Below are positions 22,384 to 30,030 of a stretch of 33,292 nucleotides of DNA, piece after piece. The stretch comes from a virus. A program made the position numbers and the translations under genes. Below the pieces are notes generated by a model, which made no database searches, was not told the DNA's origin, and saw only the letters and a list, made by a program, of their open reading frames with translations. Location of the stretch: the IMG/VR virus record IMGVR_UViG_3300021069_000007, positions 1-33,292 of that record; one strand, given 5' to 3'. The stretch's first letter is position 1; the number at the start of each line of letters is the position of its first letter.

Positions 22384-22815
22384 TTAGCGCGTATGAACTG
22401 AAAAGGTGCGTGCTTCGCCAGCCACGCCCAGCTCCAACAGGTCGTCAGAGATGAGGTCTTCTTCGCCAGTTGGCTCGATCTTGGCGGTGAGGGAGCCGCT
22501 GGTGACCGGACTGGTGAGCGGCAGCGCTTGCCATACCGTGCCGTAGGTTGAGAGGTCGGCTGCAACAGCGTCTGCAAGGTCCGCCGCGCCCTCCTGCGTC
22601 TTTGCAAAGCATCCTATCTGAACTTCTGTGATGCTCGGCTCGGAGGCAAACGTCAATCCCTCGATTATCGACCGTTTGGCGGTCTTGGTGACGCGGACAA
22701 ATGGGAACGACGGATTCTTGGGCAGCAGGTTCCAGTAGATGCGAGTGGAGGCCAGCGCATACGTCGCGGCGCTTGTCTGTTGGAGTTGGCGAACAATAGC
22801 TTCTTGTACTCTCAC
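22384..22815 (-). CDS. Tail terminator (tail completion) protein, DUF3168-like
   Basis: A 143-aa protein starting at GTG 22815 (GTGA overlap). The layout fits the tail-terminator ring family: N-terminal helix VQEAIVRQLQQTSAA (3-17), then IYWNLLPKNPSFPFVRVTK (about 26-44) where the Pro-x-Phe-Pro-x-Val pattern is typical, a strand with ITEVQIGCFAKTQ, and a second helix GAADLADAVAADLS (about 75-88). It would cap the tail tube and join it to the head connector. It follows the head-tail joining gene, as usual in HK97-like operons. Confidence 0.75.
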   Translation of the reverse strand: MRVQEAIVRQLQQTSAATYALASTRIYWNLLPKNPSFPFVRVTKTAKRSIIEGLTFASEPSITEVQIGCFAKTQEGAADLADAVAADLSTYGTVWQALPLTSPVTSGSLTAKIEPTGEEDLISDDLLELGVAGEARTFSVHTR

Positions 22816-23183
22816 GTCTGCGCCCCTTCATCTTCGACTACGTACAAGTGCAATTCGCGGCCCCGCTTCTCCGGGTCGTCAATGCCGACGATGCGCTGGT
22901 AGCGGGTGGTTCCGCTGCGGTCAGTGTAACTAATACGGAAATCCTCGGCCAGCGACGGGATAAACGGGATTTCCCAGACGCCAGCCGCCCGCGAGTACCG
23001 CCCGCCTTCCATAGCCGTCTCGGTGTACGAGGTACGCCGCCACATCCCGCGCACGTCCGCCGTTGTCCCGCCCCATGCTGCCTGCCAGTCTCCTCCCGCG
23101 CCTCGCGCCCCGCTATCTGCGGTGATCGTGAGGAGTTGCGTGAATCGGCCCTGGTTGCCCTTGTGGCGCTGGCGGTTGATCAC
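22812..23183 (-). CDS. Head-tail joining protein (head closure, SPP1 gp16-like)
   Basis: A 123-aa beta-rich protein with a GTG start at 23183 (GTGA overlap with the gp6-like gene). It opens INRQRHKGNQGRFTQLLTIT and contains DWQAAWGGTTADVRGMWRR (about 32-50) and YQRIVGIDDPEKRGRELHLY (about 94-113). This matches the head-tail joining family, where the segment before the C-terminus reads close to I-x-x-I-x-D-P-x-x-R-x-R-E-L. It closes the portal vertex after DNA packaging and is the docking surface for the tail. Confidence 0.8.
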   Translation of the reverse strand: MINRQRHKGNQGRFTQLLTITADSGARGAGGDWQAAWGGTTADVRGMWRRTSYTETAMEGGRYSRAAGVWEIPFIPSLAEDFRISYTDRSGTTRYQRIVGIDDPEKRGRELHLYVVEDEGAQT

Positions 23184-23770
23184 ACGATCTCCCGACGCCC
23201 GATTTCAAGTAAGGACAGCATGAACGGGTAGTTCTGCACCGCCGACGCGCCCAACTCGGAGGGTACTTGGTTGGAATCCCACAGCGATATCAGCGCCAGT
23301 ATGCCGCGTTTGAGCCGTGCCGGAATCGCGGGCGGAGTGACCGTAAACTGAATCTCGATAGCCGAAGACGGCCAAAGATCAGCCGTGGGCCATATGCCGT
23401 TGCTGATCGGCGTAAGCACGGACAGCGCTGAATCAAACTGGTAATCCGTACCGGCCACCATTGTTGTATACGTCCCGGCGCTATTCCGGTAGCGAAAAGT
23501 TTCTATGCTTGTAACGTTGTCGCGCAAATTGATCGGATGCCAGTTGCATGGAAAATACGAAAAGTACATGTCCCACTGCTTCGCCACCAGATCGCGCTGC
23601 TGGCAGACTTCGGCAACTTCGCGGGCGGCGGGCGCGTAGGCGTCCAACAGCACGTCGCGGGAGTTGTCGATGTCGGGGATGCCCAGCGCCGCTTTGATCT
23701 CGGATAGCGTGACCGGCTCCGAAAACGCTTGGACGGGCGACGTGATGGTGAGTTTTAAGATTGTGCTCAT
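23180..23770 (-). CDS. Head-tail connector protein (gp6-like)
   Basis: A 196-aa protein with an N-terminal motif PVTLSEIKAALGIPD (about 19-33) and a helix DVLLDAYAPAAREVAEVC (39-56), the classic opening of HK97 gp6-like adaptors; the rest is beta-rich, ending in helix LKRGILALISLWDSN (about 153-167). It would form a ring under the portal. The ATGA overlap with the last glycosyltransferase shows that the decoration cassette is transcribed in the same operon. Slightly longer than HK97 gp6 (about 110 aa), like other members with a C-terminal beta extension. Confidence 0.85.
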   Translation of the reverse strand: MSTILKLTITSPVQAFSEPVTLSEIKAALGIPDIDNSRDVLLDAYAPAAREVAEVCQQRDLVAKQWDMYFSYFPCNWHPINLRDNVTSIETFRYRNSAGTYTTMVAGTDYQFDSALSVLTPISNGIWPTADLWPSSAIEIQFTVTPPAIPARLKRGILALISLWDSNQVPSELGASAVQNYPFMLSLLEIGRREIV

Positions 23771-24621
23771 AGTGCCACCCCAAATAGGTCAAGTGCTGCA
23801 AAGTTTGCCGCGCCGTACTCCGCTACTAAATCCCGTGTGGCCTGTTCCTGCCATGGCTCCGCGTCGATGTCGCAGTGGTGCATCAGATCCGCATACGGAG
23901 CCCACCATTCATCCGGCGTGGGCTTGCGCGTGATGCCCGATAGCGACGGTGCCATGTTGTAGAGGGAGTCGATATCGCGAATGGATTTCTGTGGATACTT
24001 GACGCGCTCGGATGCTTTGTAGAGCGCATGCTTGGCGATAAGGCGGCGCCGGCTGGCAAATTGGAGATGGAGTAGCCCCCCGCCCTGGATGTACGACGAC
24101 TGGCTTGCCCCATACGGGCTGCGCTGGTGATGGTCGTACCCGTTGCGGGCTTCCCAGCAAAGGTGCCCGTGATCGCCAAATGCCACGATGGTCCCGGCGT
24201 CAGTGCCCCAAGGACCTTGCTCGCCCCTGTACTGATTCAGCCCGTCGATGATGTTGCGGAACTTGATTGCGGCGAATCGCTTCGGCCCCAACAGCGCAAC
24301 GTGATCCCGCATAGCCACTACCGTGTCGCCCGCGATGATCTCGTCGGCGTCCACCACCGCGATATGCGTGGCGTCGAGGCAGCGGGCGTATTCCAGCAGG
24401 CGCTGCCGGTGGTGCATTTCACGCCAGATCGTTTCCGATTCGTGGATGACGTGTACCCGCCCCGGATGCTCGTCTGCCACTTGCTCTAGGATCGCTTCAG
24501 ACGCATCGGTACAGGCGTGGAGTAGGAATACGGCGTCATCGCACCAGCGAAGCAAGGCGCGGGCTGTGAGGCCCAAGCACCACGCTTCGTTTCGCACGGG
24601 TTGGATATTAACGAGCCGCAA
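23767..24621 (-). CDS. Glycosyltransferase, GT2-like (GT-A fold)
   Basis: 284 aa. Starts RLVNIQPVRNEAWCLGLTAR (2-21), a nucleotide-sugar-binding opening seen in GT2-type enzymes that begin with V-x-N-E. The metal-binding DxD is in IAVVDADEII (87-96). The C-terminal half carries Trp/His-rich segments (DHGHLCWEARNGYDHHQR) and LLHLQFASRRRLIAKHALY (about 183-201), typical of acceptor-binding regions in this group. It transfers a sugar to an unknown acceptor, probably cytoplasmic. It is the last gene of the six-gene cassette and overlaps the gp6-like connector by ATGA. Confidence 0.8.
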   Translation of the reverse strand: MRLVNIQPVRNEAWCLGLTARALLRWCDDAVFLLHACTDASEAILEQVADEHPGRVHVIHESETIWREMHHRQRLLEYARCLDATHIAVVDADEIIAGDTVVAMRDHVALLGPKRFAAIKFRNIIDGLNQYRGEQGPWGTDAGTIVAFGDHGHLCWEARNGYDHHQRSPYGASQSSYIQGGGLLHLQFASRRRLIAKHALYKASERVKYPQKSIRDIDSLYNMAPSLSGITRKPTPDEWWAPYADLMHHCDIDAEPWQEQATRDLVAEYGAANFAALDLFGVAL

Positions 24622-25198
24622 TTAGGTTCTCCGCTGTGAGATGGAAGTTGACGTACCCGCGCCCGCGTGCCGCCGCTTCAACCTGCGCGGCCATGCCGTC
24701 GTATTCGACGCAGAAGCATTGCGGGAGCATACATTCCGGCTGTTCGAGGAGTTGCATGGCGATCTCCACCGACTGCCCCTCCGCGTCGATGTCGATGAAC
24801 TGGAACCGCCCGGCCCAATCGAGAATGTCGGAAATGGTCATCGACGGGACTATGAGATTCCCAAGGTATTTTGTATTAGGATCCTCTTTCCACAGCGAAT
24901 ACACTGCATGGTCGGAAGTTGAGACAGGGTAGTCCGTTATCTGCATCGTAATCCGCCGCCCGCTTGCAGTCACCGCCGCTTGCAGTAGCGCGATTTGATC
25001 GTTTTGCCCGTACTCTTCCAGCAGCACGCGCATCGGCCCCGGCGACGGCTCCACCAGCACCGCGTCCCAGCCCTTTTCGATCAGTGCCCGCGAGTTGGAA
25101 AGATTCGTTGGCCACCATGCGCCAATGTCCAATAGCCGCCCGTGTTCCGGCGTCCATTGAACGATGTAGCGCTCTTCGTCATTCTGGCTAAACGACAT
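24608..25198 (-). CDS. FkbM-like SAM-dependent methyltransferase
   Basis: 196 aa. Shows SFSQNDEERYIVQW (2-15), motif I LLDIGAWWPTNLSNS (22-36), VLVEPSP (47-53), and the FkbM-like pair VPSMTISDIL (117-126) and FQFIDIDAEGQSVEIAM (132-148). The DxGAxxPxxxSNS and IDxEG elements are hallmarks of FkbM-type O-methyltransferases, which often methylate sugar hydroxyls in glycan clusters. Here it is flanked by glycosyltransferases with 11- and 14-nt overlaps. Its probable role is to O-methylate the sugar that the cassette adds. Confidence 0.85.
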   Translation of the reverse strand: MSFSQNDEERYIVQWTPEHGRLLDIGAWWPTNLSNSRALIEKGWDAVLVEPSPGPMRVLLEEYGQNDQIALLQAAVTASGRRITMQITDYPVSTSDHAVYSLWKEDPNTKYLGNLIVPSMTISDILDWAGRFQFIDIDAEGQSVEIAMQLLEQPECMLPQCFCVEYDGMAAQVEAAARGRGYVNFHLTAENLIAAR

Positions 25199-25988
25199 TG
25201 CGGAATATGCTCCCTGCCAGGCTTTTCGGCCTCATTGGATCTCGTTGGACGAAAAGTTGCGGGTACAGGTCCCAGTCCTGCTGGTGATCGTTGCCGAACG
25301 AGCACGCCTCGCGGTACAACTTCAGGCCGTACCGGTGGCAAAGATTGGTATAGATGGCTTGTTCGACGCGGTGCTCACGGAAGCCGGGATACTCTGGCCC
25401 CATGGTCGACGGCTCGAAGGTCTGGCAGACCGGATCGAGGCAATAATACTGCCACTCGGCTAAAAATGTATCTACGAGCGGAATGCCCTTTTGAAACAGC
25501 ATGAACCGGGCGACGGCGGTGGAGGCTTCGAGGTACTTCTCCTCGTCCTGCCCCATCTGAATCATGCAATCGCGTTTATTAAATTCGCGGTTGCGGAACG
25601 GTACCGGCCCGGCGGTCGCGGCGAAGGCCATAATTCCGCCGATGCGTGCGCACTCGTTGTACAACACGGCGAGGTCGGCAATCGGGTACGTGTCGGCGTC
25701 GATAAACAGAACGATGTCGCCGTCAGCACAGTAGGTGTCGAGCGCGTGACGCAGAATAAACGGCTTCCACGCGAACCAGCCGAAACCGCGGCGTCCGTAG
25801 GGGTTGCCCACGCCGCGGTGCGTGTACAGGTACTGAAACTCAGGCGTTGCGAAAAATGGTTGCTCGGTGAGCCACTTGTCATCATAGACGTGGATCTGAT
25901 CGACGCCAAGGACGGGCGCATCACGCATTACCCGTGCCGTCAATTCGTCGTAGGCCGCGCCCCCAAAGGTGATCAAGTGTTTGGTCAT
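25188..25988 (-). CDS. Glycosyltransferase-like protein (DxD, 266 aa)
   Basis: The start at ATG 25988 overlaps the upstream methyltransferase stop as ATGA; the frame is open to 26114 but that part lies within the upstream gene. 266 aa. Opening strand KHLITFGGAAYDE (3-15); conserved WFAWKPFILRHAL (71-83), found in a group of capsular or lipopolysaccharide glycosyltransferases; DxD in DIVLFIDADTYP (91-102); and a later region with EHRVEQAIYTNLC, typical for ending of the catalytic core. The WKP segment before DxD is like that in sugar transferases acting on surface polysaccharides. Donor and acceptor unknown. Confidence 0.75.
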   Translation of the reverse strand: MTKHLITFGGAAYDELTARVMRDAPVLGVDQIHVYDDKWLTEQPFFATPEFQYLYTHRGVGNPYGRRGFGWFAWKPFILRHALDTYCADGDIVLFIDADTYPIADLAVLYNECARIGGIMAFAATAGPVPFRNREFNKRDCMIQMGQDEEKYLEASTAVARFMLFQKGIPLVDTFLAEWQYYCLDPVCQTFEPSTMGPEYPGFREHRVEQAIYTNLCHRYGLKLYREACSFGNDHQQDWDLYPQLFVQRDPMRPKSLAGSIFRNVV

Positions 25989-26671
25989 TTCGCCCAATCC
26001 GGCAGGCCGTAGTTTTCGGCCCAGTTGCGTGTGCCCTCCTGAATATCGGGCGGCGGCGTGAAGTCTCCGCGCCATGCAATGAAAATCATGTGGACGCTGG
26101 GATAGACGCGCCATTGCAGGCCCTGATCGGCCAGATACTTTCCGGCGTCCCAGATATCAGGCCCGCGAAAGTCGTGAAGCAGGATCACGCCGCGCTCGTT
26201 CAACCTGGCGAAACACCCAATGGCGTCATTGAGTGGGTTTACATCGCAGTGGTCGCCGTCGATCACACAGCCGTCGAAGGTGCGCCCGCCCGCGCCGTCC
26301 CATACCTTCAGGTACTCGTCAGACCGGCCCGCCCATGGCATCACCCGCCGCGCGTGGTCGATGGTGTTGTCGTAGAAGCGCTGGTACCACTCGGGCAGCG
26401 AGAACATCGGTTCGATGGATATGACGAACTCAGCCCATTTTGAGATGAAGTAGGTACACCAGCCGGTATGCGCCCCGATTTCCAGCCACCGCCCGCCAAA
26501 CTGCTTGACGATGGACTCCAACAGCGCGATCTCGCCTTTTGTCCAGAATCCGCAGCCGTCGCGGTACAGGCCAAATACTGGATCGCCTTCTGGTTTATCC
26601 TGCCAGTCGGAGCCGATCTCTACGCCGATTGAGTACGGCATCGTGCGAAACAAAACGTGGTCGAAACTCAT
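25985..26671 (-). CDS. SAM-dependent methyltransferase (class I, methyltransf_24-like)
   Basis: 228 aa. SAM-binding motif I RWLEIGAHTGWCTYFIS (61-77), acidic end of strand 2 VISIEP (83-88), then FDGCVIDGDHCDVNPLNDAI (132-151) and ILLHDF (163-168). The IDGDH ... HD pattern is typical of the methyltransf_24 group, which includes sugar and macrolide O-methyltransferases. ATGA overlaps on both sides bind it to two glycosyltransferase-like genes. The likely substrate is a sugar or glycan made by the neighbours. Confidence 0.85.
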   Translation of the reverse strand: MSFDHVLFRTMPYSIGVEIGSDWQDKPEGDPVFGLYRDGCGFWTKGEIALLESIVKQFGGRWLEIGAHTGWCTYFISKWAEFVISIEPMFSLPEWYQRFYDNTIDHARRVMPWAGRSDEYLKVWDGAGGRTFDGCVIDGDHCDVNPLNDAIGCFARLNERGVILLHDFRGPDIWDAGKYLADQGLQWRVYPSVHMIFIAWRGDFTPPPDIQEGTRNWAENYGLPDWAK

Positions 26672-27369
26672 GCAGGATAGCTCTCCGCAAATCCGCTTGC
26701 ACGGTGACGGTTAAACAGCGCCTTGGATTCGTCCCAGTGCTTCATGGTATTAACCTTGAGCAAGTACTCCGGGCAGCGCTGCGTCTCGCGTGACCAGTGG
26801 CGATGCACATGCGTTAGATCTTTTCGCTGCCATAGGCACCCCTGCGCCCGCGCCGCCATTTGCAGGTGTTCATCGACGTGCATGTGGAAGTAGTCGGGGT
26901 GCATCGGCCCAGCACCTTTATTGGCCTTTTCGCACCAGTCGCGCCCCATCCAAGGGCTTCCGCAGATGCGCTCAATGCCGCCCCAGCCTTCGCCGATGGG
27001 CTGCATGATGCCGTAGGTCCCAAACAGGTTTTCCGCGTCTCCGTGGTCGAGGATGTCGCACTTTCCGAAGTAGCGAGAGCACTCTCGCGCGATCTGGTCC
27101 GGGTGCTTCGCGGTGTCGGGGAAAACGTCGTCGCCGCCCGTCACCACCCAGTCGCAGGTCAAATCTAAGGCCAGCACGGTTTGAGCGAGGCAGTTGACCG
27201 CTTGCGCGTAACCAGGGTACGGCCCGTAAGTGATGAAGTCTGCCTCTACCGGCTGCGCCTCGGTGTCACGCCAGGCGGCCACCTTATAGCCCTGATTGCG
27301 CCATGCGTTGATGCAGTCTTGCGCCTCACGCGCTGGCTTGGCGCTTGGGATTACGAACCAGACGGCCAT
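26668..27369 (-). CDS. Glycosyltransferase-like protein (233 aa)
   Basis: 233 aa. Starts VWFVIPSAKPAREAQDCIN (3-21), a first strand and loop like those of GT-A enzymes, then VVTGGDDVFPD (75-85), where GDD takes the place of DxD in strand 4. Later segments: GGIERICGSPWMGRDWC and YFHMHVDEHLQMAARAQG (about 161-178), similar in placement to acceptor or catalytic-base regions. The C-terminal part is Arg/His-rich. I rate the glycosyltransferase call as likely but less sure than for the others. It overlaps the first glycosyltransferase by 19 nt and the methyltransferase by ATGA. Confidence 0.65.
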   Translation of the reverse strand: MAVWFVIPSAKPAREAQDCINAWRNQGYKVAAWRDTEAQPVEADFITYGPYPGYAQAVNCLAQTVLALDLTCDWVVTGGDDVFPDTAKHPDQIARECSRYFGKCDILDHGDAENLFGTYGIMQPIGEGWGGIERICGSPWMGRDWCEKANKGAGPMHPDYFHMHVDEHLQMAARAQGCLWQRKDLTHVHRHWSRETQRCPEYLLKVNTMKHWDESKALFNRHRASGFAESYPA

Positions 27370-28127
27370 TGATACCCCTTCGGAAGTTCAGACATCGGGC
27401 ATTCAGTACGAAGTATCCGCTGCGCGGTGTGCTGATCATGAACAGATGCCACCATAAGACCGTATCCGTTGACGTGTACCTTGTTTTTGCACTGCTGGAG
27501 GAATATCGAATCTTCGCCCTCATGCACTCCTGGAGCAAAGCGCGAACGCATCCAATAATCACGGCGGTACAGTAGGCCGGAGCCTATTCCATACATCGGA
27601 TCGGCGTCGATCTTGTACGCCTTCGAGTCGCTGGCAAAGTGGCACCCAAGCGGAGCACACATTACGGCTTGCCCGATGGCTTGCAGTTGCTTTTCGATGC
27701 GTTCCGGCGAGTACCAGTCGTCATCGTCCCAGTGGGCGATAAACTCCCCGGTGGCAAGCTGGCACGCCAGATTCCGTAGCATTCCCAGCTTCATTCCATG
27801 CCCGGCGCGGGTGTAGATGATGCGCGGATCGGTCGGGATGAGGTCTTTGATTGATTCGCCGCCGTTGTCCAAAACGACAAGTTGCAGCGGTTGATAGGTT
27901 TGCGCGTTCCAGCACTCCAGCGCTCGCGGAATCCACTTGCGGCGGTCCCGCGTCGGCATGATGCAGGAGACTAGCCCGACGTTCGTTACCGGGGCCGTGA
28001 AGGTGGCCTCTTGCGCTTTGCCGTTGCGTAGTAGTTGCCGCGCTACGTGCGGATGGGCAGAGAAAATTTGGCCCTCCTCGTATTTTTCCCGGCCAAGTGC
28101 GAGTGTTGTGACGGCAATGAGTTCCAT
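27351..28127 (-). CDS. GT2 glycosyltransferase with N-terminal phage head-associated domain
   Basis: 258 aa from ATG 28127; the frame continues upstream but only through the terminator and the capsid gene's 3' end. Residues 1-42 (ELIAVTTLALGREKYEEGQ, then HVARQLLRNGKAQEA) match the pattern of small phage proteins often encoded beside head genes. From about residue 50 follows a classical GT2 fold: VSCIMPTRDRRKWIPRAL (53-70), LQLVVLDNGG (81-90) and the DxD-type WDDDDWYSPERI (133-144). A later acidic segment GVHEGEDSIFLQQC fits the catalytic E-D. No ribosome-binding site is seen; the start abuts the terminator hairpin, so expression may be kept low. It is the first gene of the cassette. Confidence 0.85.
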   Translation of the reverse strand: MELIAVTTLALGREKYEEGQIFSAHPHVARQLLRNGKAQEATFTAPVTNVGLVSCIMPTRDRRKWIPRALECWNAQTYQPLQLVVLDNGGESIKDLIPTDPRIIYTRAGHGMKLGMLRNLACQLATGEFIAHWDDDDWYSPERIEKQLQAIGQAVMCAPLGCHFASDSKAYKIDADPMYGIGSGLLYRRDYWMRSRFAPGVHEGEDSIFLQQCKNKVHVNGYGLMVASVHDQHTAQRILRTECPMSELPKGYQWPSGS

Positions 28128-28138
28128 GTCAAAAATAT

Positions 28139-28157
28139 GGGGCGGAGGAGCCGCCCC
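28139..28157 (-). terminator. Intrinsic terminator after major capsid gene
   Basis: On the minus strand GGGGCGG-CTCCT-CCGCCCC forms a perfect 7-bp GC stem with a five-base loop, followed at once by ATATTTTTG. It starts 22 bases after the capsid stop and ends 11 bases before the glycosyltransferase ATG. It should release most transcripts after capsid, letting only read-through reach the decoration, connector and tail genes. Confidence 0.8.
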
Positions 28158-28179
28158 GAGTCGGAGGGACAGGAGAAAA

Positions 28180-29385
28180 CTACGATTGAGCGGGCGAATT
28201 GAGGAACGTGCCGTAGATGAAGCTTCCGGGCCGGTAGACGGCCAGCAAACCGCGAGCTTCAAACCGGATCGTCACCATATTCTTGGTGAAGTTGTTGCCT
28301 TCCTCGGTCGAGATGGCGACTTCCAGTTCCATGCGGTTTCGGAACTCGATGGCCGGGGAAATACCCGAACCAACCACAAATTTCCCGGTGGCAATTTGCG
28401 TCGTCGGCACCGGAGTGAGGCCCCACACGTCGCGCGGACCAGCGCCCATCATAGGACCGCCCAACAAATACATCTTGTTGGAGTCTTTCAACCGCGTCAT
28501 CCGGTACCAGTCGGTCGGATGGCAGACGAAGAACGTAGCGGGGAACTCGTCGGCGGCGGCGACCTGCTGCGCGGCGGCGTTGACCTGATCGAACAGCGTG
28601 TATCCGGTGGTGGCCGACAAAAGCGCCGTGTCGTAGGCCGTCGCCTGCGTAATCAGCCCGTCCAAATCCTCGCCCGTGTTGGAGCCGTTGAGAATCTGGT
28701 TATCCATTTCCGCATTGACCTTGTAGCTGCCCAACGATTCCAGAATGCCCTGGAGTTCGTTGTAGTCTTCGAGCACCTGGCGGGAGCAGTCGAAGTACGT
28801 GGCGATGGTCTTGACCCGCTCGGTGATGATCGTCGGATCGAAGATGTTCAGCGGCTTCGAGCTACGTTCCGCGACCGGCGAGGCCTTCGTGCCGACGTTG
28901 GAGTATTTCGGGAAGCTGTACTGCCCTACGTTGATCGAGCGAGACGGGATCACGTCACGCATGCGAATCTGCTTCCGCGGCTCCGTGACGTATCCGCCGG
29001 TTTCAATGGGCATGACGCCAGCGGTGGGAAAACCGACCGTACTGGAGTCGATGTTTTTCTGGATCATCTGGAGGCCAGCGCGGCTTTCCAGAATATCGGA
29101 AACGGCCTTTCCTTCGAGCTTGAACTTGGTTGCGCCCTTGCCGTTCTTCATGATCCGCGCAACTTCTTCGTTTTCGCGCAACTGCTCGGCAAGGCCCTTG
29201 ACCTTCGTGGTGCTTCCGTAGGCTCCCTGTTTGGCGATGAAGCCGTCGAGTTCGTTGCGGAGTTGCAAGTTCGCGGCCTTGGTTTCGGCGAGCGTGGTTC
29301 CAAGATTCTTGACTTCTTCGGCCATTTTGGTCTGGCTTGCCATCACCGCGCCGGTGAGAGCTTCGATCTGTTGAGTGAGTTCCAT
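28180..29385 (-). CDS. Major capsid protein (HK97 fold)
   Basis: 401 aa. Residues 1-105 are a charged, coiled-coil scaffold-like delta domain (ELTQQIEALTGAVMASQTK, LAETKAANLQLRNELDG), normally removed by the prohead protease encoded next door. The mature part begins around 110-125 with the GFPTAGVMPIETGGYV region (about 118-133), followed by PRKQIRMRDVIPSRSINVG. The later FVCHPTDWYRMTRLKDSN and ITTEGNNF-like C-terminal region (STEEGNNFTKNMVTIRFEAR, about 363-382) fit HK97-family capsids. AAGGA lies six bases before the ATG. A terminator follows. Confidence 0.95.
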   Translation of the reverse strand: MELTQQIEALTGAVMASQTKMAEEVKNLGTTLAETKAANLQLRNELDGFIAKQGAYGSTTKVKGLAEQLRENEEVARIMKNGKGATKFKLEGKAVSDILESRAGLQMIQKNIDSSTVGFPTAGVMPIETGGYVTEPRKQIRMRDVIPSRSINVGQYSFPKYSNVGTKASPVAERSSKPLNIFDPTIITERVKTIATYFDCSRQVLEDYNELQGILESLGSYKVNAEMDNQILNGSNTGEDLDGLITQATAYDTALLSATTGYTLFDQVNAAAQQVAAADEFPATFFVCHPTDWYRMTRLKDSNKMYLLGGPMMGAGPRDVWGLTPVPTTQIATGKFVVGSGISPAIEFRNRMELEVAISTEEGNNFTKNMVTIRFEARGLLAVYRPGSFIYGTFLNSPAQS

Positions 29386-29418
29386 GATTGGTCCTTATGG
29401 TTGGGCCGGATTCGGCGG

Positions 29419-30030
29419 TTAGTTGAGTAGCATTCGCAAACGGGCGAATGCCAATTCCGCCGAGTGGTCCGTGACCGGCTCGGGTTTAGCGGGTGCGGCT
29501 GGAGCGGCCTTCTCGGCTTCCAGTGCGGAGATTTTGTCTTCCAGAGCCTTGAAGCGCTGCGCTGTTTCGTCGGACGATTTCACGCTCGTGATTTGCGCTT
29601 GCGACATCGCCGGAAACGTGACGATAGAAACTTCCATCAGCTTGATTTCCTGCAGGCGACGAATGAACTGGCCATTTTCTTCGCCGAAGGTCTTTTTGAC
29701 AGCCATGAATCCGATAGACAGGCCCTTTACCAGCCCGTTTTTGATCTTGCGATAGGCGTTCTGGGCCACCGGGTCTTCTAGGTCCAGCTTTCCGCTGATC
29801 TCGATTTTATTGCCCTTTTCGGACACCGTGCCCAGTCCAATGACTTCCTCCTCGTCGTGCTGCCAAAGTACCGGAATTTCTGGATTCTCTCGGATGGTTT
29901 TAGTGAACGCGCCCTTTTCGATGATGTCGCCTTCCATATCAGGCGTGCCGTACATCGACGCGATCCCGGTAAAGGTGCCATCCTCGCCCATGGCTTTTAT
30001 TTCCGTGTAAATATGGCCTTTATTGTCCAT
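29419..30030 (-). CDS. Prohead protease (HK97 family, U35/S78-like)
   Basis: 203 aa. Herpesvirus-assemblin-like serine protease that cleaves the capsid delta domain during maturation. Typical catalytic elements: WQHD (56-59) with His58, GLSIGFMA (103-110) with Ser105, and LMEVSIVTFPA (131-141) with Glu133. The start MDNKGHIYTEIKAMGEDGTFTG and ASMYGTPDMEGDIIEKGAF (24-42) are also conserved in the family. The C-terminus (about 150-203) is a helical, Ala/Pro/Glu-rich tail that may be scaffold-like. It overlaps the portal by 11 nt. Confidence 0.92.
   Translation of the reverse strand: MDNKGHIYTEIKAMGEDGTFTGIASMYGTPDMEGDIIEKGAFTKTIRENPEIPVLWQHDEEEVIGLGTVSEKGNKIEISGKLDLEDPVAQNAYRKIKNGLVKGLSIGFMAVKKTFGEENGQFIRRLQEIKLMEVSIVTFPAMSQAQITSVKSSDETAQRFKALEDKISALEAEKAAPAAPAKPEPVTDHSAELAFARLRMLLN

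Noticed and set aside
27937-29430. 497-aa plus-strand ORF opposite the capsid gene
   Set aside because: It is antisense to the well-supported major capsid gene, crosses the terminator and has Arg/Gly/Val-rich shadow composition with no domain pattern.
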